DNA of 64,000 nt from Mactra quadrangularis. Lineage: Eukaryota > Mollusca > Bivalvia > Venerida > Mactridae. Under the pieces are notes generated by a model. That model ran no database searches. It saw only the letters and a program-made list of their open reading frames with translations, and was not told the DNA's origin. The DNA is taken from the NCBI GenBank assembly GCA_025267735.1, contig CM046303.1, positions 35,470,380-35,534,379 of the forward strand, written 5' to 3'. The translations under genes were made by a program, and so were the position numbers. Below, in pieces: positions 12,101 to 19,172 of the stretch (position 1 is its first letter; the number at the start of each line of letters is the position of its first letter).

Positions 12101-15100
12101 TCTCACAAAACGCGAGTGGATTTTAAAAATCGTGGGTAACATTTATTTAAACTCACTAAGTTTTGCTGAAATTACAGGTTTTATTTAAAATTCCAATTTT
12201 TTCAAGGAAATGGGAAGGATTTAAAGCTTTGCTAGAAGCCCTGTAATGGTTATCTCAGTCAAACCAAAAAGCTCATTTATCAAATACTCCATATTTTGCT
12301 TTATTCTGAAGGACAATTCAATGTTTCTTCTTACCCAATCTGATTAAAACCTGATCTAAAATTTTCCACTCGCATACTCGCTAATTTAGATCGGGTCTTT
12401 TTCAAACGAAGGTCACGTTCAGGTGATCTTTTCTCATCATAATATTCATGATGAAATTGTTATGATACGTAACTTGTTTACATCGCCTACGTCACGCAAT
12501 TTGAAATGACCCGCCCTATCGCAGACTGTGAATAATACTGCTGTTAAATAAGCATGCAAACCTTGGTCTAAAAATAGAAATTACGAAATCAAAATGTGTT
12601 TAATAGTGTTTTCGCCTAGATGAAAGCTACGCATTGATTGGTCGACACAAAGTTCATCTTGACGTGACCTTCTACGGAGAAAGTAGAGAGCCTACTTACC
12701 TGACCAATTATCTGGTAGGTTTTGGTCTCTTATGGAAACAAATTATTGAATAAGAAACAATAAACACCTACCTTCTGGTATAACTTCATAATGAACTCTT
12801 CTATGAGTGTTTAGTTGTCTGAAATATTTACATTATAAAATCGTTTTACAAAACGGTCTCATGTATGTTTCTACAAAAAAGTTAAAATATAGAAACATAC
12901 TTGTGTTGCTACTCTCAAATGGGGTTAAACATAAATGCTGGCAACCAAATAGGAGTTGTGCAACTGTATCCTAAGGTAGTTCCACAGACAATCAACCAAA
13001 TAGGAGTTATGCAACTGTATCCTAAGGTAGTTCCACAGACAATCAACCAAATAGGAGTTATGCAACTGCATCCTAAGGTAGTTCCACAGACAATCAACCA
13101 AATAGGAGTTATGCAACTGCATCCTAAGGTAGTTCCACAGACAATCAACCAAATAGGAGTTATGCAACTGTATCCTAAGGTAGTTCCACAGACAATCAAC
13201 CAAATAGGAGTTATGCAACTGTATCCTAAGGTAGTTCCACAGACAATCAACCAAATAGGAGTTATGCAACTGTATCCTAAGATAGTTCCACAGACAATCA
13301 ACCAAATAGGAGTTATGCAACTGTATCCTAAGGTAGTTCCACAGACAATCAACCAAATAGGAGTTATGCGACTGTATCCTAAGGTAGTTCTACAGACAAT
13401 CAACCAAATAGGAGTTATGCAACTGTATCCTAAGATAGTTCCACAGACAATCAACCAAATAGGAGTTATGCAACTGTATCCTAAGATAGTTCCACAGACA
13501 ATCAACCAAATAGGAGTTATGCAACTGTATCCTAAGGTAGTTCTACAGACAATCAACCAAATAGGAGTTGTGCAACTGCATCCTATGATAGTTCCACAGA
13601 CAATCAACCAAATAGGAGTTATGCAACTGTATCCTAAGGTAGTTCCACAGACAATCAACCAAATAAGAGTTATGCAACTGTATCCAAAGGTAGTTCCACA
13701 GACAATCAACCAAATAGGAGTTATGCAACTGTATCCTAAGGTAGTTCCACAGACAATCAACCAAATAGGAGTTATGCAACTGTATCCTAAGGTAGTTCCA
13801 CAGACAATCAACCAAATAGGAGTTATGCAACTGTATCCTAAGGTAGTTCCACAGACAATCAACCAAATAGGAGTTATGCAACTGTATCCTAAGGTAGTTC
13901 CACAGACAATCAACCAAATAGGAGTTATGCAACTGCATCCTAAGGTAGTTCCACAGACAATCAACCAAATAGGAGTTATGCGACTGTATCCTAAGGTAGT
14001 TCCACAATCAACCAAATAGGAGTTATGCAACTGTATCCTAAGGTAGTTCCACAGACAATCAACCAAATAGGAGTTATGCAACTGCATTCTAAGGTAGTTC
14101 CACAGACAATCAACCAAATAGGAGTTATGCAACTGTATCCTAAGGTAGTTCCACAATCAACCAAATAGGAGTTATGCAACTGCATCCTAAGGTAGTTCCA
14201 CAATCAACCAAATAGGAGTTATGCAACTGTATCCTAAGGTAGTTCCATAGACAATCAACCAAATAGGAGTTATGCAACTGCATCCTAAGGTAGTTCAACA
14301 GACAATCAACCAAATAGGAGTTATGCAACTGCACCCTAAGGTAGTTCCACAGACAATCAACCAAATAGGAGTTATGCAACTGCATCCTAAGGTAGTTCCA
14401 CAGACAATCAACCAAATAGGAGTTATGCAACTGTATCCTAAGGTAGTTCCACAGACAATCAACCAAATAGGAGTTATGCAACTGTATCCTAAGGTAGTTC
14501 CACAGACAATCAACCAAATAGGAGTTATGCAACTGTATCCTAAGGTAGTTCCACAGACAATCAACCAAATAGGAGTTATGCAACTGTATCCTAAGGTAGT
14601 TCCACAGACAATCAACCAAATAGGAGTTATGCAACTGTATCCTAAGATAGTTCCACAGACAATCAACCAAATAGGAGTTATGCAACTGTATCCTAAGATA
14701 GTTCCACAGACAATCAACCAAATAGGAGTTATGCAACTGTATCCTAAGGTAGTTCTACAGACAATCAACCAAATAGGAGTTGTGCAACTGCATCCTATGA
14801 TAGTTCCACAGACAATCAACCAAATAGGAGTTATGCAACTGTATCCTAAGGTAGTTCCACAGACAATCAACCAAATAGGAGTTATGCAACTGTATCCTAA
14901 GGTAGTTCCACAGACAATCAACCAAATAGGAGTTATGCAACTGTATCCTAAGGTAGTTCCATAGACAATCAACCAAATAGGAGTTATGCAACTGTATCCT
15001 AAGATAGTTCCACAGACAATCAACCAAATAGGAGTTATGCAACTGTATCCTAAGATAGTTCCACAGACAATCAACCAAATAGGAGTTATGCAACTGTATC

Positions 15101-18100
15101 CTAAGGTAGTTCCACAGACAATCAACCAAATAGGAGTTATGCAACTGTATCCTAAGGTAGTTCCACAGACAATCAACCAAATAGGAGTTATGCAACTGTA
15201 TCCTAAGATAGTTCCACAGACAATCAACCAAATAGGAGTTATGCAACTGTATCCTAAGGTAGTTCTACAGACAATCAACCAAATAGGAGTTGTGCAACTG
15301 CATCCTATGATAGTTCCACAGACAATCAACCAAATAGGAGTTGTGCAACTGCATCCTAAGATAGTTCCACGGACAATCAAGCTTCAAGAATAAGAGGCAA
15401 AATTCTGGTAAGCTGGAGGTGTGTGTAAGTTATAACATAGCACTTGTACTTCCTGTTTCCAAGCTAATTTTCATGGCTATATGGTAGAGTGGTTCTATGC
15501 CATCTTGGATCATAGGTTTTTACCTGGCATAACATTGTCACAAATAAGTTACCTAATTTTCTGAAAGTTCTGCCTTTAGCTAAGCATTTTATTGAAGTAA
15601 GATGAAAAAACTTGATAAGCTAGTATTTATATTATGGGAAAAGAGATGTTTTTCCAAATTTATCTAGATTAAAATGAAGACAGTTCTTACATATAATAAT
15701 GATAAAACACAGGATAGCTGGCAACAAGATATAGTCTTTGTCCAGTATTCTTCTCAAATGTTTCCTTTTCAAAGGCAAATACATGTAAATCCTAAAAAAA
15801 TAATAAAATAAACATCCTATAATAAAGATAGTCCATGTATCTATTTAGGTAATATTTAGGACCAAAAAATAACAGGTCAGTACATGGGCCTCTAATGTAC
15901 TAACCTTTATTATACATTGATCACATTATTTTAATATTCTAAACCTAAAGCTGATTTAATATGGATATTTTATTCTGATGATCATTGTGTCATGATTGAA
16001 TCATTCTAAATAACTTATACATGCATCGTCAATCAGCTTACGAACTTCAATATAAATACACATTGTCACATTCTCAATTACAAGCTTGATTATTAATTCA
16101 AAATCTTATGTTTCCCATTAGAAGTTTTATTTGCCATGCACAGTAGGGCAAGTGTTGATTTTGGGTCCTGGTTATATTATAATTTACATAAGAATTACAT
16201 GACCAGCTGTATTTAATGTGTAACTTTGTTATTCCAATTTGGCGAACAAAGATGGCAGATAGATCACTAGCAGTTGTTGGTCCAAAGTGGTGGAACCTAG
16301 GCACTGAAAAATCATTGACAACGAGGCCAGTTTTAAATCAAGTCTTAAAACACATTTATTTGGTTTATTTCAAATATTTATGCTCCTGTTTGCAGATGAT
16401 GCAGTTGTTTTTTATACTGTAACAATTGGGCTTTACGTCTAAATACAAACAAAACCAAAATAATGATATTTGAAAATGGACGACACACTAACTATGACTT
16501 TTTTATTTACAATGATAAAATTGAAATTGTAAAAATCATTTAAATACTTGGGTGTTTACTTATATAAAAATGGTAAATGGAATTGTACACAACAACAATC
16601 TCGCAACATGCATCTTTCTCACTACATAAATTATTTACAATATATAACCAAATAGATTTACATATAACTGAAAAAATGCATTTATTTGACTCACTAGTAG
16701 CACCAACATTAAACTACGGAGCTGAGATGTTTGGATTTCATGATTGTCCAGAACTTAAACATATCTTAAAGCAACAGTCACTGACTATATACACAAAATA
16801 AACTCTTGTAGAGATGTTACCTTTGATTTACTTCTGGAATAGTCAAATGCATCCTGTTGTCTGTGAAAGATCTTCCAGTTTATTGATGGTCCTAGAATCC
16901 TGAAACATAGTCAATTATATAAATACTTAATGAAACTTCTAAGTACCCCAATTTCAACATTGTAGGAAATGCTTATTTTTCAACATTTGAGTCGAATCGA
17001 TGACGGAAATCTGTATTGAACCATATCGTCGTCTGCTTGCATGGTTTTATGCTACTTTGTTGGTGCAAAACCAGTTTGTTGAGCATGTGCTGTTACGGGA
17101 AGATTTCTAATTGTTTTGATTTAACAGAAAATTAGCAATTATAAATCATATCCTGCACCGCTTTGCAAAAGACCTATGGCAATTTCTCGTTCTTGAAGTG
17201 ACATTTGAGCAATTTCTTGATTTTTCATTGTGCATATCAACATGCTAATGATTTTCACCAAAACCGACCACGTGGGATTATTGCACGAGAAGCATGTGCC
17301 CATTTCCGCTTTCCAGCAGATGCATGCCAAAACCAATTTTGATCAATTAAAAAGCATGAAACCATGCCAGCAGATGACAGTATAGTTCTATACAACTTAT
17401 CATTAACAATTGGACATAAATGTTGAAAAATAAAAAAATCCAACAACATTGAAATCAGGGTACTTAGAAGTTTCCTTAAGTATATAACTTAAATAATTTA
17501 GAACTGTAATTGTAAGCTATCCTTTTGTTGCTGCATGAAATTAAATTTTATTAATTTCTAAAACCTAACTGAACAAATTTGTTGACATGGATTTAAAAGT
17601 CTTAGTTATAGAGCTATCCAAAGAAAACAATTTCATCTTTGTAATTACTTCATTAAGAAATCAAAGCGCTGAAAGCGCTGAAATTTAGCACTTTCAAATT
17701 TGGGCTTAGCTGCATTTATCTAATACATGTATAGTTAAATTTAAATAGTGCAGAGAATCAATCACTTTCAAGTTATTTGTCTGCTTAGCTAAATGTTCGA
17801 ATGACCCAAAATGGAAATAACGAATAATTATCATGTTCTACAAGGCTATGGCTAGCTAGCGCTTTTTGAAAGCGATTTTATGTAGCATATTAGCACTCGC
17901 CTTGTTAAATATAAAAGGAAAATTTTGGGACAGCTTGTTTTGAATGATTTTATGTTCCATATGATGCACTTTTGTCTGTAATTTCGTAGAAGAGAGACAA
18001 TTTGTACATACTATGAAAGAAAATTGTGTGGTTGTGGTAAAATAGAGGTTGGAAGAACTTATTTGTCTTAGACTTGGGTCGGCTAAACCCGAAACGGCTG

Positions 18101-19143
18101 TCGAGATGCTGGTGTAATAAGTTTAGCGCTTCTAAGCACTAAATTTAAAAATTGATAACATCTAGATGGTTTCATATACATTTGTAATGAATCTGTCATA
18201 CCATGCACTCTACAAAGGGTCCTTGATCATACACAATTACCTGCTAGGAAACTGTTTTGGTATTTTTTGTTGTCTATTTCTTTCAACAACATTATCTATT
18301 GCTCTTTCTAATCCAATCCATTTTCTGAAAAATAATGTTGTAGCAGTTGATAACTACATGTAAAAACATAACTACATATAACAACAGTAAAAATAAACAG
18401 CCAGAACTAAGAAACAGTTGTATGGTGTCTTAGACTAGCTTTCAACATTTTTTCAGACGATTTGCAGAGGTCAGTGAAATTGAAAACACATAAGATAATA
18501 AACACAAAATGAACCTGGAAATTATCAAATAGATAATAAAAAACCGAAAAATGTATAATACAAGGTGCATTTGAATTCCAATATTTTTATTCATACCAGT
18601 ATCACTGTGGTCACTCCTGCTTCTTCCTTTCAATGGTCATGGTTATATACATAGGCGGATCCAGCGGGGGAGGGGGGGGGGGGGGTCAGGGGTGTCCGAA
18701 CCCCCTTAGAATTTGGAAATGTACCTGTCAATTACTGTATTTCTTGCCTGTAAGTCATTTTAGGTAGCATAAAGCAATTTTTCTCAGTGCTTAACATAGA
18801 TTTAATGGTTATGTTGTTTTTATTATCAGTATGTTGCATTTTTTCGGCAAAATGTGTATAATGTGGTTGTGGTTCAAGGTTCGGATCCCCCCCCCAGAAA
18901 AGTTTGGACCCCCCCCAAAAAAAAATCCTGGAACCGCCCCTGATATATGTGAACTCAGACTTTTAACTTAGAAATTGCCGCTGGCTGACAACTTCTCTAC
19001 TTGATACAAAGGTATGCAAGAGAATGACTATCAGATACATTATAGGCCTACACTTATGAATGTGCTTACCTTTTATTATTTGCTCCATAAAAACCACTTA
19101 TACCAGTTTTAGGTATACATGTGTTTAAATCATCGCCTGACAT
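2957..19143 (-). CDS. PRIMPOL: PrimPol, DNA primase-polymerase (14 coding exons)
   Basis: PrimPol is an archaeo-eukaryotic primase (AEP) that reprimes DNA synthesis past lesions in nucleus and mitochondria. Coding exons on the minus strand: 19143-19070, 16899-16821, 15791-15691, 12818-12772, 11996-11905, 11061-10988, 10396-10323, 9294-8869, 8379-8220, 7533-7436, 6876-6675, 5064-4982, 4354-4196, 3141-2957. They total 1854 nt, 617 residues (human about 560), with all phases matching at GT-AG junctions. Catalytic D109 and E111 (FDLEYD), S162-R163-H164, and D321 in the CDTGVYTKNRN motif are present. Zinc ligands C463, H470, C490 and C495 are kept. Acidic RPA-binding-like segments lie at about 530-578. 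The start ATG follows a 5'UTR acceptor (TTTTTTAG). Odd points: a 22-residue duplication in the linker and a C-terminus made of minisatellite. The gene is head to head with ATAD1. Confidence 0.93.
3190..3415 (-). repeat. dispersed repeat R300, copy 1
   Basis: It shares sequence with 4560-4862 (same orientation) and 34808-35103 (opposite orientation): a run with AATCCATAATTATGCC, then TCATCACATGGTATG, then a long A-rich part. The element type is unknown. Confidence 0.7.
3507..3798 (-). mobile_element. tRNA-derived SINE, family B, minus copy
   Basis: Read on the minus strand it has a tRNA-like head (AGCTGGCTGGTAGCATGCAA) and a B-box-like GGTTCGATTCC. The body is shared with the copies at 28154-28465, 29195-29500 and 30550-30840, including TCCAGAGATTTAG and a 3' end near TGTTGCTATGGTG. 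It lies in the last PRIMPOL intron. Confidence 0.8.
4196..4354 (-). CDS. PRIMPOL: PRIMPOL acidic C-terminal exon, residues 504-556
   Basis: It encodes WPLPVNILPSNYFDDINDGF, then an Asp/Glu-rich run (DDEEMNDEELLNTTLEIEK). The region corresponds to the acidic tail that binds RPA70 in human PrimPol. The acceptor is ATATTACAG and the donor TTCTG|GTAAGT. Confidence 0.88.
4560..4862 (-). repeat. dispersed repeat R300, copy 2
   Basis: The most complete copy in this orientation, with termini near GTGGAAACCACAT and GTTGAAAAATCCGGCT. The copy at 34808-35103 is its reverse complement and ends in the same TTTTTCAACGAAAAA stretch. Confidence 0.75.
4982..5064 (-). CDS. PRIMPOL: PRIMPOL exon with second zinc-binding half, residues 476-503
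   Basis: It encodes LIVDLHKGVYYQKCHDPECN. C490 and C495 complete the zinc site (human C446 and C451). The acceptor is TTTCTATAG and the donor CCAG|GTAAGT. Confidence 0.93.
5231..5501. mobile_element. MITE-like element with TATACCCCCGC-type termini
   Basis: The left end ATACCCCCGC (5231-5240) is the reverse complement of the right end GCGGGGGTAT (5492-5501). It is about 270 bp long and contains a short GGAC/GCAC tandem run at 5432-5455. It lies in a PRIMPOL intron. No transposase remains. Confidence 0.65.
5955..6050 (+). repeat. dispersed repeat with GGGCTCGAATTTAAGCT start
   Basis: Shared with 12077-12190 (plus) and, more weakly, 27715-27815 (minus). Common parts are GGGCTCGAATTTAAGCT, GCGAGTGGATTTTAAAAA and a TTTTCACGAGTTGAAAT-like segment. 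Confidence 0.6.
6675..6876 (-). CDS. PRIMPOL: PRIMPOL exon with first zinc-binding half, residues 409-475
   Basis: It encodes SPYPEVDEYI...VIRQWTYF and YRYCHNIGRHHRSNNI. C463 and H470 match human C419 and H426 in spacing. The acceptor is ATTTTTAG, the donor CATCAT|GTACGA, and the exit phase is 2. Confidence 0.93.
7200..7396 (-). mobile_element. tRNA-derived SINE, family C
   Basis: On the minus strand, 7396-7321 has an A-box-like GTGGTCCAGTGGTAGGAC and a B-box-like GGTTCGATCCCC. It is followed by a body containing AAATTAACCTACAATTG and CCAGGTGTAAATGG. The acceptor stem cannot close, so it is a SINE head and not a tRNA gene. It starts about 40 bases from the PRIMPOL donor at 7436. Confidence 0.72.
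7436..7533 (-). CDS. PRIMPOL: PRIMPOL exon, residues 376-408
   Basis: It encodes YTRNLKILTYGDDKND and ends in ELKEKNKK. The acceptor is TATATACAG and the donor AAAG|GTACCT. A tRNA-like SINE begins only about 40 bases past the donor. Confidence 0.88.
7853..8190. repeat. local duplication of a SINE-like segment
   Basis: The sequence from CCAAATGTAACCTGATAAAA to GCTTAAAGGCAAGG occurs at about 7853-7965 and again at about 8097-8190, diverged. The first copy has a tRNA-like AACCTTTCGAGTCGTAAG part. It lies in a PRIMPOL intron. Confidence 0.55.
8220..8379 (-). CDS. PRIMPOL: PRIMPOL exon, residues 323-375
   Basis: It encodes VYTKNRNFRLFLSTKLAK, nearly the same as the VYTRNRNFRL segment of human PrimPol. 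The acceptor is TATTATAG and the donor ATTGA|GTAAGT. Confidence 0.93.
8869..9294 (-). CDS. PRIMPOL: PRIMPOL linker exon and third catalytic Asp, residues 181-322
   Basis: The largest exon (426 nt). It is a hydrophilic Ser/Thr/Asn-rich linker holding an exact 66-bp tandem duplication, ending in the conserved LIVKNKHNEDVLFCDTG with D321. The acceptor is ATTTTCTAG and the donor ATACAG|GTACAG. The human linker is also long and divergent here. Confidence 0.9.
9053..9184 (-). repeat. PRIMPOL: 66-bp perfect tandem duplication inside PRIMPOL coding sequence
   Basis: Two adjacent 66-base copies (9184-9119 and 9118-9053) encode the same 22 residues, starting ENINSIDSTETM and ending in NGTQTST, at residues 218-239 and 240-261. 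No base difference was seen, so the event is recent and keeps the frame. Confidence 0.9.
9511..9742 (-). mobile_element. tRNA-derived SINE, family A, minus copy
   Basis: It matches the body and tail of the copy at 497-789 in reverse: a tail near GGTGTTAAACCC and the segments TGGAAAGATAGGTTAGGTG and GTTGGTAGTGCAC. The B-box is mutated, so this is an older copy. Confidence 0.75.
10323..10396 (-). CDS. PRIMPOL: PRIMPOL exon with SRH motif, residues 156-180
   Basis: It encodes TEKKFSRHLIFQLK and ends in NNIHV. S162-R163-H164 form the nucleotide-binding SxH-type motif of AEP primases. The acceptor is CTTTTCAG and the donor GTAG|GTAAGT. Confidence 0.93.
10988..11061 (-). CDS. PRIMPOL: PRIMPOL exon, residues 132-155
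   Basis: It encodes YVCLWIYDVF...RDDILDLDA, aligned with YVCKALQELYG and VLNLDSS in human. The acceptor is TATTTGCAG, the donor GCAAG|GTAAAT, and the exit phase is 2. Confidence 0.88.
11340..11480 (-). mobile_element. degenerate SINE fragment, family B-like
   Basis: It resembles the central body of family B on the minus strand, including a degraded form of the AGTCACTGACAACTGCC stretch. Boundaries are unclear. A tRNA-head-like relic with GCTACCAACTGAGCA follows at 11698-11785. Confidence 0.4.
11905..11996 (-). CDS. PRIMPOL: PRIMPOL exon with DxE catalytic motif, residues 101-131
   Basis: It encodes GAVCKLYFDLEYDK, with D109 and E111 being the metal-binding DxE pair. The acceptor is TATTTCAG and the donor AAAG|GTAATA. 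Confidence 0.93.
12077..12190 (+). repeat. dispersed repeat with GGGCTCGAATTTAAGCT start, copy 2
   Basis: Matches 5955-6050 over most of its length. It sits just downstream of the PRIMPOL exon 11996-11905 acceptor region, in the intron. Confidence 0.6.
12336..12700 (+). repeat. dispersed repeat R400, copy 1
   Basis: About 365 bp. The starting segment is CAATCTGATTAAAACCTGAT and the interior has GTTTACATCG, AATTTGAAATGA and GCATTGATTGGTCGACA. Two other copies lie at 31195-31590 and 37048-37445, all on the plus strand. A terminal fragment of the same start (minus) is seen near 62198-62216. It is probably a non-autonomous element. Confidence 0.75.
12772..12818 (-). CDS. PRIMPOL: PRIMPOL exon, residues 85-100
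   Basis: A 47-nt exon encoding QLNTHRRVHYEVIPE, where human has the HCYEVIPE stretch. The acceptor is TATTTCAG and the donor GAAG|GTAGGT. The large 51-bp satellite fills the intron between this exon and the one before it. Confidence 0.9.
12942..15380. repeat. 51-bp satellite array, about 48 units, in a PRIMPOL intron
   Basis: The unit begins CAACCAAATAGGAGTTATGC and ends TAGTTCCACAGACAAT, 51 bp. Most units differ only at a few sites (TAT/CAT, GGTAG/GATAG, CCACAG/CTACAG, ATG/GTG). Three units lack four bases (near 14004, 14151 and 14201). A variant block (GATAG, GATAG, CTACAG, GTTGTG...CCTATGATAG) appears three times, its last unit near 13567, 14779 and 15289. As 51 is divisible by three, long open frames appear on both strands but carry no gene. 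The array lies between PRIMPOL exons 15791-15691 and 12818-12772. Confidence 0.97.
15691..15791 (-). CDS. PRIMPOL: PRIMPOL exon, residues 52-84
   Basis: It encodes DLHVFAFEKE...TGQRLYLVASYP, the early beta strands of the AEP domain. The acceptor is TTTTTTTAG, the donor TATAT|GTAAGA, and the exit phase is 2. Confidence 0.9.
16216..16375 (+). pseudogene. LINE C-terminal relic
   Basis: The translation has RTKMADRSLAVVGPKWWNLG and later NQVLKHIYL. This resembles the end of many non-LTR reverse transcriptase polyproteins (the RTxYGxRSFxxxGPxLWN pattern). It precedes, in the same direction, RT core sequence that would normally lie upstream, so it is a separate insertion or a rearrangement. Confidence 0.5.
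16380..16800 (+). pseudogene. non-LTR reverse transcriptase relic, frameshifted
   Basis: Three frames together show MLLFADDAVVFYT (catalytic FADD), LRLNTNKTKIMIFENG, FKYLGVYLYKNGKW and FDSLVAPTLNYGAEMFGF. These follow the usual order of RT palm and thumb motifs of LINE elements. Stops at about 16441 and 16539 and two frame changes make it dead. It lies about 20 bases downstream of the PRIMPOL exon donor at 16821 in minus-strand terms. Confidence 0.75.
16821..16899 (-). CDS. PRIMPOL: PRIMPOL exon, residues 25-51
   Basis: It encodes PSINWKIFHRQQDAFDY, matching the PSIWRLFHRQxxAF region of vertebrate PrimPol. The acceptor is GTTTCAG and the donor AAAG|GTAACA. It is embedded between LINE and Tc1-like relics. 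Confidence 0.9.
16932..17474 (-). mobile_element. deleted Tc1/mariner-like element with TIRs
   Basis: The termini GAAACTTCTAAGTACCC (16932-16948) and GGGTACTTAGAAGTTTC (17458-17474) are exact inverted repeats; further matching continues inward (ATTTCAA). Near the left end, the minus strand encodes MSLQEREIAIGLLQSGAG, like the N-terminal helix-turn-helix of Tc1-type transposases found in molluscs. The DDE catalytic domain is absent. About 540 bp. Confidence 0.7.
18651..18942. mobile_element. MITE-like element with GGCGGATCC termini and poly-G/C arms
   Basis: The left end GGCGGATCCAGCGGGGG and right end CCTGGAACCGCCCCTG are imperfect inverted repeats. Related G-rich ends (CGGATCCAGAGGGG) occur near 20115 and 20442, and a diverged one near 44327. 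Confidence 0.6.
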
Positions 19144-19172
19144 GTCAATATTTTTATTTTATCAGTTCAACT
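19070..19172 (-). CDS. PRIMPOL: PRIMPOL exon with 5'UTR end and start codon
   Basis: The acceptor TTCTTTTTTAG ends at 19173. The ATG lies at 19143-19141, after 29 bases of leader with an in-frame stop upstream. It encodes residues 1-24 (MSGDDLNTCIPKTG...) plus two bases of codon 25, and the donor is AAAAG|GTAAGC. An acceptor before the start codon means that at least one non-coding 5' exon lies upstream. Confidence 0.8.

Noticed and set aside
12942..15380. CRISPR-like array
   Set aside because: Units are directly adjacent without unique spacers, and the context is a eukaryotic intron.
12901..15393. Several long open frames on both strands over the 51-bp array (up to about 410 codons)
   Set aside because: They are by-products of a repeat length divisible by three without stops; they lie in a PRIMPOL intron, show no domain and change frame at four-base deletions.
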